The notes below the pieces were generated by a model, which searched no databases, was not told the origin of the DNA, and saw only the letters and a list, made by a program, of their open reading frames with translations. Of a DNA stretch of 64,000 bases, positions 41,810 through 50,586 are shown one piece after another. How positions within the stretch are numbered: the stretch's first letter is position 1; every line of letters starts with the position of its first letter. This DNA is from CBDBON01 sp965208395. GTDB taxonomy: Bacteria; Chloroflexota; Dehalococcoidia; Lucifugimonadales; CBDBON01. The stretch is from the NCBI GenBank assembly GCA_965208395.1, contig CBDBON010000003.1, positions 62,001 to 126,000 on the forward strand. Direction: 5' to 3'. Both the position numbers and the translations under genes were made by a program.

Positions 41810-43693
41810 ATGTTCGGCTACCACGGAAGAGCGTTGGTCGTGGACCTTACGAGCCGCCGGTCGCGCTGGGACCCGCTCGACGAGGATGTGCTCAGGCGCT
41901 TCATAGGCGGCATAGGCCTGGGGAGCTACCTTCTGTACAGCTACTGCCCGCCCGGCGCCGATCCGCTGGGCCCGGCCAATCCCCTGATATTCGCGTGCAG
42001 CCCGCTGGTCGGGAGCAGGCTCACCACATCGAGCAAGTTCGCCGTCGTTACCAAGTCGCCACTGACCGGTCTCATCGGCGACTCCCTGTCGTCGAGCTTC
42101 CTCGCCACCGAGATCAAGAGGATGGGCTGTGACGCGCTGATCGTCACCGGGCAGAGCTCTTCTGCCACACTCTTACATATCGAGAACGGCGAAGTCGCGT
42201 TTCTGGACGCCCGTAGGCTAAAGGGAATGAGCACTGCTGAGACGGAGGCGGCGGTCAAGGAGCTTCTCGGCCGCCGCACGCGAGTGGCGGCCATAGGCCC
42301 CGCGGGAGAGCGCCTGGTGCGCTTCGCCAGCATCGCGAACGACGGAGGCCGCCAGGCCGGGCGCACCGGACCCGGCGCCGTGATGGGCTCCAAGAACCTC
42401 AAGGCTATCGCGGTTAGGGGAACGGGCCCGGCGCCGGTGTACGATCCCGAGATGGTGGACCGAATAGGCCGGGACCTCAGCCGCCGCAGCCTGGGCCGCG
42501 CCACGGAGAAGTACCGCACTCTCGGTACCGTGGCGAACGTGTCCGTGTTCAACCGCCTGGGCACGCTCCCAACCCGTAACTTCCAGCAGTCGACCTTCGA
42601 AGAGGCGGACGCGGTCAGTGGCGAGGAGCTTCACGCGACACATTTCGTCAAGAACGCTCACTGCGCCAACTGCACCATCGGCTGCGAGAAGATCGTCGCG
42701 ACCACCGACGGCGGCCCGGAGGCAAAGGGACGGATGGAGTACGAGAGCGCATTCGCGCTTGGCCCGCTGGTAGGTCTTGGCAACTCCAACACCGTCATAC
42801 GAGCCTCGCGCTTCTGCGACGATGCCGGCATCGACACGATCAGCGCCGGGGCCACCGTCGCCTGGGCGATGGAGTGCTTCGAACGAGGCCTCATCACCGT
42901 CGAGGACACAGGGGGTGTCGATCTCAGATTCGGCAGCGAAGAGTCGCTGATGGCGGGGTTGGAGATGATCGTCGAACGTCGCGGCTTGGGAGACCTCCTG
43001 GCGGAGGGCAGTCTGAAGGCCGCGGAGACGATAGGCGGCTCGTCGGTCGACTGGGCGATGCAGGTGAAGGGTCTCGAGATGCCGGGATACGAGCCTCGAA
43101 GCCTCAAGACGATGGCGCTCGGACTCGCCGTGAGCACGCGGGGCGCCTGCCACAACCGGTCGTCCGCGTACGAGGCCGACTTTTCCTCCCGGGTCGACAG
43201 GCTCGGTACAGACGGCGACAGGGGGCGCATCACGATGGAGGGAGAGGACTTCTCCTCCGTGCTGGACTCCCTGACATGGTGCAAGTTCCTCCGGAAGGCA
43301 TTCGACGACTTCTACGGCGAATCTGCCGCGATATACGGGCACGTCACCGGCTGGAGCATGACGCCGGAAGAGCTCGAACGGGCGGGAGAGCGGATCAGCA
43401 ACCTCAAGAAGCTGTTCAACATCCGTGAGGGGTGGCGGCGCTCCGACGATACCCTTCCCCCGCGGGTGCTCGAAGAGAAGCTGCCGACCGGGGTCGTCAA
43501 GGGCGTCGGCCTGACCAGAGACGAGTTGAACGAGATGATCGCCGGCTACTACCGCGCCCGGGGCTGGACGGCAGAGGGAGATATATCCGAGAGCAAGCTC
43601 CGGGGGTTAGGACTGCTGGATCTCGTACGGGAGCACGCTCCTCTCGCCAAAGTCGGACAGAGCAACCATGCACTCCAGGCCGGTTCGAGGTGA
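41810..43693 (+). CDS. aor: Aldehyde ferredoxin oxidoreductase, tungsten-pterin family
   Basis: This 627-residue protein has the AOR N-terminal cofactor domain (MFGYHGRALVVDLTSRRS, TTSSKFAVVTKSPLTG, GRTGPGAVMGSKNLKAIAVRGTG), and a [4Fe-4S] site HCANCTIGCEK with a later Cys in DSLTWCKF. The C-terminal AOR domain contains RGACHNRSSAYEAD. The family oxidises aldehydes to acids, or the reverse, using bis-tungstopterin and ferredoxin. The length is normal. It sits between a cofactor-sulfur carrier gene and NAD-module genes, so it may hand electrons to the NuoE/NuoF-like subunits rather than to free ferredoxin; that is a hypothesis from order alone. Confidence 0.9.
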   Translation: MFGYHGRALVVDLTSRRSRWDPLDEDVLRRFIGGIGLGSYLLYSYCPPGADPLGPANPLIFACSPLVGSRLTTSSKFAVVTKSPLTGLIGDSLSSSFLATEIKRMGCDALIVTGQSSSATLLHIENGEVAFLDARRLKGMSTAETEAAVKELLGRRTRVAAIGPAGERLVRFASIANDGGRQAGRTGPGAVMGSKNLKAIAVRGTGPAPVYDPEMVDRIGRDLSRRSLGRATEKYRTLGTVANVSVFNRLGTLPTRNFQQSTFEEADAVSGEELHATHFVKNAHCANCTIGCEKIVATTDGGPEAKGRMEYESAFALGPLVGLGNSNTVIRASRFCDDAGIDTISAGATVAWAMECFERGLITVEDTGGVDLRFGSEESLMAGLEMIVERRGLGDLLAEGSLKAAETIGGSSVDWAMQVKGLEMPGYEPRSLKTMALGLAVSTRGACHNRSSAYEADFSSRVDRLGTDGDRGRITMEGEDFSSVLDSLTWCKFLRKAFDDFYGESAAIYGHVTGWSMTPEELERAGERISNLKKLFNIREGWRRSDDTLPPRVLEEKLPTGVVKGVGLTRDELNEMIAGYYRARGWTAEGDISESKLRGLGLLDLVREHAPLAKVGQSNHALQAGSR

Positions 43694-43868
43694 GCCGGGT
43701 ATTGTACAGATGTCGGACGGAAGCGGACGTAACCAAGAGGGGTTTGAGTGGATAGCGCCGGATGTGGAGTGCTCCGCATGACCACATAGCAGCACAGGTG
43801 TTCGTTCTTGTCTATCGCAAGGGGTTGCTGTAATCTCCCAGTGGCCAAACCCGAGCTCGGAGGGCCTA

Positions 43869-44393
43869 ATGAGGACAGACCGGGACAGACGGAACGCGCT
43901 CCGCGCAGAGCTGCGTTCCCTGTTCCCCAGAGACCGCGGCCAGTTGCTGCCCGCCCTCCACCACCTGCAGCACGAGCACGGCTACCTGTCGGACTGGGCG
44001 ATGGAGGTCGTCGGCTGGCATCTTGGCATCCCCGCCAGCGAGGTCTATGGCGCCGCCACCAGTTACACCGAGCTGCGCCTGGGGAAACCAGGCTCTCACG
44101 TCGTGCGCGTCTGCACCGGGCTCTCCTGTCTGGTCAAAGGAGCGCGTGACGTTCTAGCGGCGGCAGAGCGGGAGCTGGAGCTCTCGCCGGGGCAGACAGC
44201 CGACGACGGACTGTTTACACTGGAGGAGACTGCCTGCGGCTTCCTGTGCGCCGCGGCGCCCGCCGTGGCGGTAGACAGCTCCTGGCATGGAAGGGTCGAC
44301 CCGAGCTCGATCGCGCCACTCGTCCGGGATCTGGTCGCGAGAGGCGCTGACAAGGAACAGTCGAAGAATGGCCGAAAGCAGCCGTCTAGCTGA
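43869..44393 (+). CDS. NuoE/FdsG-like [2Fe-2S] subunit of formate dehydrogenase
   Basis: This 174-residue thioredoxin-fold ferredoxin has the four cluster ligands in CTGLSC (C-x4-C) and CGFLC (C-x3-C), after a helical N-terminus, LLPALHHLQHEHGYLSD, typical of the 24-kDa NADH dehydrogenase subunit and FdsG. It passes electrons between the flavin subunit and the iron-sulfur chain. GGAGGG lies six bases upstream of the ATG. The last 26 bases overlap the start of the NuoF-like gene, indicating tight translational coupling. A 175-base gap separates it from the aldehyde oxidoreductase gene. Confidence 0.88.
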   Translation: MRTDRDRRNALRAELRSLFPRDRGQLLPALHHLQHEHGYLSDWAMEVVGWHLGIPASEVYGAATSYTELRLGKPGSHVVRVCTGLSCLVKGARDVLAAAERELELSPGQTADDGLFTLEETACGFLCAAAPAVAVDSSWHGRVDPSSIAPLVRDLVARGADKEQSKNGRKQPSS

Positions 44394-45969
44394 GCTTAGA
44401 GACTCCGCCGCGAAACGGCTGGACGCACGACGCCGGGGCAAGACTCGCGTAGCCGTCCAGTTGGGGCACTGCTCCCAGTCTGTCGGGGCCGCGGCCGTGG
44501 CGGCATCGATCGAGTCGATTCTGCCGGACGACGCCTGTCTGATCACGACCGGGTGTGACGGGGCCTGCTTTCAGGCGCCAAAGGTCACGATCACCGCCGC
44601 CTACGGCTACCGGTCCGTCCTCACCAACGTGTCCCCGGAGCCGGCACGGTCGATCTTCGAGTGGACGGAGGGGGCGCCGACACGCGACGACTTTCTGGAT
44701 GGTCAGCAGAGGATCGCGCTGGACGGCTGCGGAGAGATGGACCCGACCGACGCCAGCGACTACATCGCGCGAGGAGGATATGGTGGTCTCGCCCGGGCAC
44801 TATCGCTCAGCCCTACAGAGGTGATCGAAGAGGTGAAGGCCTCAGGGCTGAGGGGACGGGGCGGAGCCTACTTCCCCGCCGCCGTGAAGTGGGAGGGCGC
44901 CCGTTCGACTCCGAAAGAGCCGCGCTATCTCGTGGTCAACTGCGAAGAGGGGGAGCCCGGCATATTCAAAGATCGCCACCTCATGGAGGGGGTGCCTCAC
45001 CGCATTCTGGAGGGCGCGGCCATAGCCGCCTACGCAGCGGGAGTCGGGCGGGCGTACCTGTACGTCAATGCCGAGGCGGACCTGTCCGCGAACAGGATGA
45101 GTCAGGCGGTCGAAAGCGCATACGCGCTCGGACTTCTCGGACAAGACATCCTGTGCAGCGGATTCGACCTGGAGATGGAGATACGTCGCGGAGCCGGCGG
45201 ATACGTATGCGGCGAGGAGACCACGCTTCTGAACACGATGGAGGGCGACCGCAGGGAGCCCAGGCTCAAACCCCCCTTCCCCACTCAAGCCGGACTTCGC
45301 GCCAGCCCCACGGTGATAAACAACGCCGAGACGCTGTGCAGCGTTCCGTTTATCATGACGAACGGAGCCGGCGCCTTCGCCGCTGTCGGAACACCCGACT
45401 ATCCTGGAACTAAAATTGTCAGCCTGAGCGGATCGGTGCGGCGGCCCGGCATAGCCGAGGCGCCGATGGGTACTTCGCTCCGCGAGATCGTCTACGGCCT
45501 GGGAGGCGGCCCTCCGAAGGGGCGGACGCTCACGGCGCTCGCCGTCGGGGGGCCGTCGAGCGGACTTCTGCCCTGCTCGATGCTGGATACGCCGATCCGC
45601 GGGGGGCTCCTACACGAGTCCGGGGTGATGCTCGGCGCCGGGGGCGTCGTCGCCATCGACGGCAGCGTCACCATAGTCGAGGCTCTACGCAGTCTCGTCG
45701 CTTACAACGCGGACGAGTCATGCGGCAAATGCACCCCATGCCGCGAAGGCACGCCTCGCATGGTCGACGCCGTAGATCGCATTGCCTCCGGCTCCTCCAA
45801 AGACATCGAGGAGCTAAGCTACCTTTCCAAGATCGTCAACGCCGCCTCGCTCTGCGGGCTCGGTCAGGCGGCAGGAAATCCCGCGATCAGTGTGCTGAGC
45901 CTCTTCGGAGCCGAGATCAAGAAGGCTGCGGCAGGAGTCGACGGCAGCCCGCAGTCGAATGACGAGTAG
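44368..45969 (+). CDS. NuoF/FdsB-like NADH-binding flavoprotein subunit
   Basis: This 533-residue protein starts at the ATG at 44368, after AAGGAAC. An N-terminal thioredoxin-like [2Fe-2S] domain carries Cys in LGHCSQS and TGCDGACFQAP. The core has the FMN/NADH loop LRGRGGAYFPAAVKW, where most have GRGGAGFPTGLKW, then VVNCEEGEPGIFKDR and the glycine-rich RGAGGYVCGEETTLLNTMEG. The C-terminal [4Fe-4S] site is ESCGKCTPCREGTPRM. This is the arrangement of HndC/HoxF/FdsB. It would reduce NAD+ with electrons from formate, or run in reverse. Confidence 0.92.
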   Translation: MAESSRLAELRDSAAKRLDARRRGKTRVAVQLGHCSQSVGAAAVAASIESILPDDACLITTGCDGACFQAPKVTITAAYGYRSVLTNVSPEPARSIFEWTEGAPTRDDFLDGQQRIALDGCGEMDPTDASDYIARGGYGGLARALSLSPTEVIEEVKASGLRGRGGAYFPAAVKWEGARSTPKEPRYLVVNCEEGEPGIFKDRHLMEGVPHRILEGAAIAAYAAGVGRAYLYVNAEADLSANRMSQAVESAYALGLLGQDILCSGFDLEMEIRRGAGGYVCGEETTLLNTMEGDRREPRLKPPFPTQAGLRASPTVINNAETLCSVPFIMTNGAGAFAAVGTPDYPGTKIVSLSGSVRRPGIAEAPMGTSLREIVYGLGGGPPKGRTLTALAVGGPSSGLLPCSMLDTPIRGGLLHESGVMLGAGGVVAIDGSVTIVEALRSLVAYNADESCGKCTPCREGTPRMVDAVDRIASGSSKDIEELSYLSKIVNAASLCGLGQAAGNPAISVLSLFGAEIKKAAAGVDGSPQSNDE

Positions 45970-45994
45970 CTAGTCCGCTCTTAGACACCCAGAC

Positions 45995-48730
45995 ATGACA
46001 GCCGACACGATAACGCTCACAATTGACGGGCGCCGGATCGAGGTCCCTCGGGGCGCCTCGGTGCTCGACGCTATCAACGTGTCGGGTATCTACGTGCCGC
46101 AGCTGTGCAAAGACCCCGATATGAAGCCCATCGGCGCCTGCCGGACCTGTCTGGTGGAGATCGACGGGACCCGCGGCTTCCCCGCCTCATGTTCGGTCCC
46201 CGCCGCGCAGGGGGCGGGCGTGTGGACCGACACGCCGGAGGTGCGCGCTGTCAGGAGCGGCGTCATCGAGCTCACGATGGCGATGCTGCCAGCCGACAGC
46301 GGCTCCGGCGAGCCCGCTAAAGAGTACAGGGAGCTGACGACAGCCGCCGTTCACCACCAGCTCTCCTCCTCCAGGTGGAGCGGACGCGAGCGGGAACCCG
46401 CCGACACGAGCAGCCCGGTATTCAACATCGCAATGGACGCCTGCATCCTGTGCGGCCGGTGCGCCAAGGCCTGCCAGGACGGAGCCCAGTTCATCGGCGC
46501 GATAGACGTCCTGGGAGTCGGGACGAACGGTCGAATCGGCACCTTCATGGACAGGCCGCTGATCGACTCCGTATGCACCACCTGCGGTCAGTGCCTCTCC
46601 GTCTGCCCCACCGGGGCGATCGAAGCCAAGAAGCCCGCCGCGAATGTCGTCAAGAGCGTCACGACCACCTGCCCCTACTGCGGCGTCGGCTGCGGCGTCA
46701 AGGCCCAGGTCGACGATACGGACCGGATCATACAGATGCTCGATGATCCCGCCAACAGGTCCAGCGTCGGTATGCTCTGCGTCAAAGGACGCTTCGGCTA
46801 CAACTTCGTACACCACGAGGACCGGCTCACCAGTCCCCTCGTGCGGAAAGACGGGGAGCTGGCGCCCGTCTCCTGGGACGAAGCACTCGACTACGTCGTC
46901 GAGAGGCTGGTGGAGTATCACGGCGACTCCTTCGCCACGCTCTGTTCGGCCAAGGCCACGAACGAGGACGGATACATCCAACAGAAGTTCGCCAGACTTC
47001 TGATGCAGAGCAACCACATCGACCACTGCACGCGGCTGTGCCACGCGCCGTCGGTGGAGGCGATGTTGACGGCGCTCGGCAGCGGGGCCACGAGCAACTC
47101 GTATGTCGACTACGAGGAGGCCGGCTGCCTGCTGATCATAGGCTCGGACGCTAACTCCAACCATCCGGTCGCTGCGTCCCGCATGCGACGGGCGGTGGTG
47201 GAGCGAGGCGCCAGGCTCATTGTCATCAACCCGCGCCGTATAGACATGTGCGACTTCGCAGATGTGTGGCTGCGTCCCCGCCCCGGTACGGACGTCGCCC
47301 TTCTGAACGCCTTCGCCAAGGTGATCCTCGACGAGGCGCTGTTGGACGAGAAGTTCGTCGAAGCGCGTACGGAAGGATTCGACGAGTGGCGGCAGGTCGT
47401 GGACAGGTACGATCCTGCCTACGCGGAGAAGATAACGGGCGTCCCGGCGGAGGATATCGCCCGCGCCGCACGAATGTACGCGCGGCCGCCGTTCAGCGGC
47501 TCCTGCCTGATCTGGGGCATGGGCATCACGCAGCACACCAACGGCACTCCCAACGCCCACAGCCTGCTTAACCTCGCGCTGGTCACCGGCCAGCTTGGCA
47601 GACCCGGATCGGGCATCTCGCCGTTACGGGGACAGAACAACGTTCAGGGCTGCGGCGACGCCGGATGCCTTCCCGACGCCTTTACGGGGTATCAGACCAT
47701 CAGCACCGATACCGTGTCCAAGTTCTCCAAGGCGTGGAGCAACGCGCCTCTCCCGTCCGAGAAGGGCCTTGTCGTTACCGACATGATGGAGGAGATAGTC
47801 AACGGGCGCCTGAAGGCCATGTATGTCACGGGCGAGAACCCGCTGCTGAGCGAACCCGATCTGCACCGTGCGGAGGAGGCCTTCCGGAGGCTCGAATTCC
47901 TGGTCGTGCAGGACATCTTCATGCACGAGACCGCTGAGGTCGCGGATGTGGTGCTGCCTGCAACCAGCTTCGCCGAGAAGGATGGGACGTTCACCAACAG
48001 CGAGCGGCGGGTCCAGAGGGTCCGCAAGGCTGTGGGGCCCATCGGCCAGAGCAGGCCCGACTGGGAGATCATCGCCGACCTGGGACGTCGGATGAGCCGC
48101 CGCCTTGGGCTGAACCTAGAACACGAGTTCAGCTATGCCCATCCCTCGGAGATATGGGGTGAGATGGCAGCACTCACGCCCGTGCTAGCCGGTATCACCT
48201 ACGACAGACTCGATGGAGAGGGGGGCATACAGTGGCCGTGCCCCTCTCCGGACCATCCGGGAACCAGATACCTCTACGAGCGCGATTTCCCGAGAGGGCC
48301 GAAGGCAAAGTTCGTGCCGTTCGACCAGGGCCCGCGGGCGGAGGAGCTTCCCTCGAAGCGGTTCCCGTTGATTCTGAACACGGGGCGGATACTCTACCAC
48401 TGGCACGGAGGCACCATTACTCGCCGGTCCGCCGATCTGCTGGCGCGCTCGCCGGAGGTAGAGATCGGCATCAGCCGCGAGGACGGTGAGCGTTACGGCG
48501 TCGAGGACGGCGAGTGGGTCAGGCTCGTCTCCCGCCGGGGAGAGTTGGAAGGGCGCGCCGCATACACCGACAAGATGCGTGCCGGGGAGGTGTTTGTGCC
48601 CTTCGTGAAGCTCAAGGAGCATGCCGCCAACTTCCTGACCAACTCGGCCTTCGACCCCGACTCGAAGATCCCGGAGTACAAGGTCTGCGCCGCGCGCCTC
48701 GAAAAGATAGAGATACAGGAGGACGGATGA
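45995..48730 (+). CDS. fdhA: Formate dehydrogenase catalytic subunit with NuoG-like ferredoxin domains
   Basis: This 911-residue molybdenum or tungsten enzyme oxidises formate to CO2. Domain order: a [2Fe-2S] ferredoxin (CKDPDMKPIGACRTC), two [4Fe-4S] sites (CILCGRCAKAC and CTTCGQCLSVC), then the molybdopterin part whose [4Fe-4S] motif CPYCGVGC starts at residue 226. The active-site pair Cys349-His350 in TRLCHAPS shows a Cys, not selenocysteine, enzyme. The bis-MGD-binding domain ends the protein. The domain set matches cytoplasmic NAD-dependent FdsA/FdhA; there is no Tat signal. It overlaps the next gene by ATGA. Confidence 0.94.
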   Translation: MTADTITLTIDGRRIEVPRGASVLDAINVSGIYVPQLCKDPDMKPIGACRTCLVEIDGTRGFPASCSVPAAQGAGVWTDTPEVRAVRSGVIELTMAMLPADSGSGEPAKEYRELTTAAVHHQLSSSRWSGREREPADTSSPVFNIAMDACILCGRCAKACQDGAQFIGAIDVLGVGTNGRIGTFMDRPLIDSVCTTCGQCLSVCPTGAIEAKKPAANVVKSVTTTCPYCGVGCGVKAQVDDTDRIIQMLDDPANRSSVGMLCVKGRFGYNFVHHEDRLTSPLVRKDGELAPVSWDEALDYVVERLVEYHGDSFATLCSAKATNEDGYIQQKFARLLMQSNHIDHCTRLCHAPSVEAMLTALGSGATSNSYVDYEEAGCLLIIGSDANSNHPVAASRMRRAVVERGARLIVINPRRIDMCDFADVWLRPRPGTDVALLNAFAKVILDEALLDEKFVEARTEGFDEWRQVVDRYDPAYAEKITGVPAEDIARAARMYARPPFSGSCLIWGMGITQHTNGTPNAHSLLNLALVTGQLGRPGSGISPLRGQNNVQGCGDAGCLPDAFTGYQTISTDTVSKFSKAWSNAPLPSEKGLVVTDMMEEIVNGRLKAMYVTGENPLLSEPDLHRAEEAFRRLEFLVVQDIFMHETAEVADVVLPATSFAEKDGTFTNSERRVQRVRKAVGPIGQSRPDWEIIADLGRRMSRRLGLNLEHEFSYAHPSEIWGEMAALTPVLAGITYDRLDGEGGIQWPCPSPDHPGTRYLYERDFPRGPKAKFVPFDQGPRAEELPSKRFPLILNTGRILYHWHGGTITRRSADLLARSPEVEIGISREDGERYGVEDGEWVRLVSRRGELEGRAAYTDKMRAGEVFVPFVKLKEHAANFLTNSAFDPDSKIPEYKVCAARLEKIEIQEDG

Positions 48731-49425
48731 CTACGCCGCTCAGCCAGATGCCCAAGCCAGGCGCAGAGCAGTATGCCGGAAAGCGCAAGCTGTTTCTGGT
48801 GCCCGGCTTCCTAGTCGGACCGGACGCGCCGGAAGAGATGCAGCAGCTCCTGGACAGCTACTGGTCAGAGGTGAGAGACCACGTTGCCAATCTGGAGCGT
48901 TCCCTGGGTACGGTTGCTCACGCCTACCACGAGATGGTCTTTGCCGGAGGCGACGACGGCATAGCCATGCTACAGATGCTCAATCCGAAGGGCCGCGGAT
49001 TCATCCAAGCCCTGTGCGGATCGGGGGCCTCTCTTGAAGCGACCGAGGACCGCGCGTTGGTAGAGGAGAACACCGACTGGCAACGGTGTATCTCGATAGG
49101 GATCGCCAGCGAAAAGGTGCTCAATACCGCCATGGACGGATATCAGGAGTCGACCCGGCTCCGCTGGGAGCATATCGCGGCGCGCATCAATGAGACCCTG
49201 GAACAGGGCCAGGTCGGCGTCCTGTTCATACGGGAGGACCACCGAGTGCAGTTCCCGTCCGACGTTCAGATCTTCTACGTCGCGCCTCCCTCGCTAGACT
49301 CGATCAAGCGTTGGCTGGACGCCCGGCTCCGCCCGGCTCCAGCCCCCAGCGAGGAGGCCGACGGAGATGGGCCCGACGGCGACGCGACCGCCGGGGAGGG
49401 TACGCCGCCGGGCGAGCGGACGTAA
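48727..49425 (+). CDS. Unknown protein ending the formate dehydrogenase operon
   Basis: This 232-residue protein starts at an ATG that overlaps the fdhA stop (ATGA), with AGGAGG upstream. It is soluble, without signal or membrane segments. Patterned blocks are FLVPGFLVGPDAPEEMQQLL, YHEMVFAGGDDGIAMLQ, DWQRCISIGIASEKVLN and GQVGVLFIREDHRVQFPSD; the tail is acidic and proline-rich (PAPAPSEEADGDGPDGD). It occupies the place where fds operons carry the maturation genes fdsC/fdsD, but the FdhD/FdsC cysteine motif is absent. I do not recognise the family. A role in assembly or regulation of the enzyme is inference from position. Confidence 0.7.
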   Translation: MTTPLSQMPKPGAEQYAGKRKLFLVPGFLVGPDAPEEMQQLLDSYWSEVRDHVANLERSLGTVAHAYHEMVFAGGDDGIAMLQMLNPKGRGFIQALCGSGASLEATEDRALVEENTDWQRCISIGIASEKVLNTAMDGYQESTRLRWEHIAARINETLEQGQVGVLFIREDHRVQFPSDVQIFYVAPPSLDSIKRWLDARLRPAPAPSEEADGDGPDGDATAGEGTPPGERT

Positions 49426-49493
49426 CCCGAGCAGTCACCGGCGACGACCCAGGACAGCCCTGATTCACTCTCTCCGCATAGGGAGCAGCCGCC

Positions 49494-50534
49494 TCACTGA
49501 CGGATCTGTACCTTGATCGATCCGGTCGACTTGTCGTAGGCGGTCTCGAACGCCTTCTGGATGTTCTCCAGAGGGAATCTGTGGGTCACCATCTGCCCGA
49601 GCTTGGCGCGGCCTGAAGCCATCAGGTCGATAGCGATCTCGTAATCGTGCCTTCCGTCGAGCACGCTATAGCATGAGGAGAAGAGTATCGACTGCTCCTT
49701 CAACAGTGGTTCGAGCCAGTCGGTCGTCAGAGGCGTTCGGAACCCTCCGAGGATGACGATGCGCCCCTGCATCCGGGTCAGGTCGACAGCCTGCTTCACC
49801 GTCTCTCCGCTCAGGCCTCCCACCGTCTCGACGGTCAGATCCACACCCCGTCCCTCGGTGAGGTCGGAGACCGCCTCCTTCAGCTCGGGAGCGTCGGGAG
49901 GCAGCGCGACGTCGGCCCCAAGCCGCTTCGCCATCGAAATCTGCTGCTCGTGCCGGCCGGTGGCGACTATGGCGCCCGCTCCCATCGACCTTGCCGCTGC
50001 GACCGCCGTCAGGCCGATGTTGCCTGCGCCCAGAACGGCGACCGTCTCGCCCCCACTTAGTCCTCCTCTGCGCAGGCCGTGGACCGAGACCGCCAGCGGC
50101 TCGACCAAGCCTCCCTCCTCCCAAGAGAGGCTGTCAGGCAGCCTGTAGCAACCCATCGCGCGCCGCTTGATCAGTCTGGCGAATCCGCCGCCCTCGTTGG
50201 GAGCCTTGTCCAGACATTGTCTGTACTGGCCCATCCGACAGTACCAGCACGCAGCACACGCCAGGCCCTGGCCGATCGTCTCGACCGCCACGCGCTCCCC
50301 CACCCTCGACGGGTCCACCTGGGAGCCGGCCTCCACAACCTCACCAGCCACCTCGTGTCCGGCCGGTACCGTGTCCGGCTCCGTCTTCTCCGCGTTCATC
50401 AGCAGATCGGAGCCGCATATGCCCGCGGCGCGGACTCGCACCACGACATCGGCCGGGCCTGCGACAGGCTTCTCGATCTCGGCGGTCCTCATCGTAGACG
50501 AGCCGTCGTGCAAAGCGGCCGACATCCTGGTCAC
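49494..50534 (-). CDS. Zinc-dependent medium-chain alcohol dehydrogenase
   Basis: This 346-residue protein starts at GTG 50534, five bases after GGGAGGAG; an ATG three codons later lies too far from it. Catalytic zinc ligands are in AAGICGSDL and PAGHEVAGEV; the structural zinc site is the four-Cys CAACWYCRMGQYRQC. AVLGAGNIGLTAVAAARSMGA is the NAD(P)-binding Rossmann loop, and the following GAIVATGRHEQQ does not settle NAD against NADP. It resembles threonine and sorbitol dehydrogenases. It converges with the formate dehydrogenase operon and is followed, on its own strand upstream, by an esterase and a phosphoesterase. Confidence 0.88.
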   Translation of the reverse strand: MTRMSAALHDGSSTMRTAEIEKPVAGPADVVVRVRAAGICGSDLLMNAEKTEPDTVPAGHEVAGEVVEAGSQVDPSRVGERVAVETIGQGLACAACWYCRMGQYRQCLDKAPNEGGGFARLIKRRAMGCYRLPDSLSWEEGGLVEPLAVSVHGLRRGGLSGGETVAVLGAGNIGLTAVAAARSMGAGAIVATGRHEQQISMAKRLGADVALPPDAPELKEAVSDLTEGRGVDLTVETVGGLSGETVKQAVDLTRMQGRIVILGGFRTPLTTDWLEPLLKEQSILFSSCYSVLDGRHDYEIAIDLMASGRAKLGQMVTHRFPLENIQKAFETAYDKSTGSIKVQIRQ

Positions 50535-50586
50535 AGCTTCTCCTCCCGGCGTCCAGTCTCCGGCCGGCCGCAACATCGTCTGAACC

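Noticed and set aside
46187..47560. 457-codon open frame opposite fdhA
   Set aside because: Antisense shadow; the plus strand carries all iron-sulfur and molybdopterin motifs.
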